Part shown: piece after piece, positions 6,231 through 6,304 of the stretch | Layout of the letters: every line of letters begins with the position of its first letter | Numbering within the stretch: the stretch's first letter is position 1 | Origin: Planctomycetaceae bacterium | GTDB taxonomy: Bacteria > Planctomycetota > Planctomycetia > Pirellulales > Thermoguttaceae | Assembly (NCBI GenBank): GCA_031287585.1 | Contig: JAITST010000020.1 | Span: forward strand, 1 to 6,304 | Reading direction: 5' to 3' | DNA: 6,304 nt | Position numbers and translations under genes: made by a program | Notes under the pieces: generated by a model | What the model was told of the DNA's origin: nothing | Seen by the model: the letters and a program-made list of their open reading frames with translations, nothing else | Databases searched by the model: none

Positions 6231-6304
6231 ATGGCTCGACAATTTTCATTCGGAACGGTTTTTCGTATGACGGAGAAACCGTTCCTCAAATCCTTTTTTG
6301 AATC
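6231..6304 (+). CDS. Start of an unknown protein, right end outside window
   Basis: ATG at 6231 opens a frame that stays open to the window edge. It gives 24 residues plus a partial codon, beginning MARQFSFGTVFRMTEKPF and rich in Phe and basic residues. A weak purine-rich ribosome binding site (AGAGAG at 6218-6223, 7 nt before the ATG) and divergent placement relative to the giant gene support the start. A second ATG lies at 6267. I do not recognise the family. The short visible part is amphipathic rather than a signal peptide, which hints at a cytoplasmic protein. Too little is visible to propose a function. Confidence 0.55.
   Translation, partial: MARQFSFGTVFRMTEKPFLKSFFE

Overview
The window is dominated by one very large, incomplete minus-strand gene. 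It starts at 5383, reads without a stop codon to the left edge, and gives 1,794 visible residues. I translated the frame line by line and found it open throughout. To its right lies about 850 bp without a convincing protein gene. The first 24 codons of a divergent plus-strand gene then begin at 6231.

The N-terminus of the large protein carries KRRSLSIESLETRELLSV. This resembles the 'LEPR-XLL' type motif known from the starts of large exported planctomycete proteins. Together with the domain mix (fibronectin III, Calx-beta and cadherin-like modules), it suggests a member of the Planctomycetota with moderate GC content, in the forties by eye and not counted. This placement rests on the motif and architecture only; no marker gene is present.

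Domain order, N to C: basic leader with the LEPR-XLL-like motif (residues 1-44); Pro/Ser-rich linker (45-98); six FN3 modules that form a 3+3 duplication (99-658); four Calx-beta modules, the first of them divergent (660-1125); three cadherin-like (tandem-95/VCBS-type) modules (1154-1434); and a Thr/Ser/Gly/Tyr-rich tail (1435-1794). The tail ends in three copies of a roughly 60-65 residue repeat marked by Y-x-G-x-G-x-Y. All of this is typical of a secreted or surface-attached adhesin-like stalk protein. The C-terminus, and any effector, RHS or anchor domain there, lies outside the window.

The large gene has a good sigma70-like promoter on the minus strand (TTGACG, 18 bp spacer, TATAAT at 5489-5518), a leader of roughly 100 nt and a clear Shine-Dalgarno AGGAG 7 nt before the ATG. 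The rest of the divergent intergenic region (about 5519-6230) is AT-rich on its left side. On its right side it holds several inverted repeats, including a Rho-independent terminator-like hairpin with a T tract for the plus strand at 6030-6057. No recognisable protein gene precedes that terminator, so a small structured RNA is a possibility worth testing.
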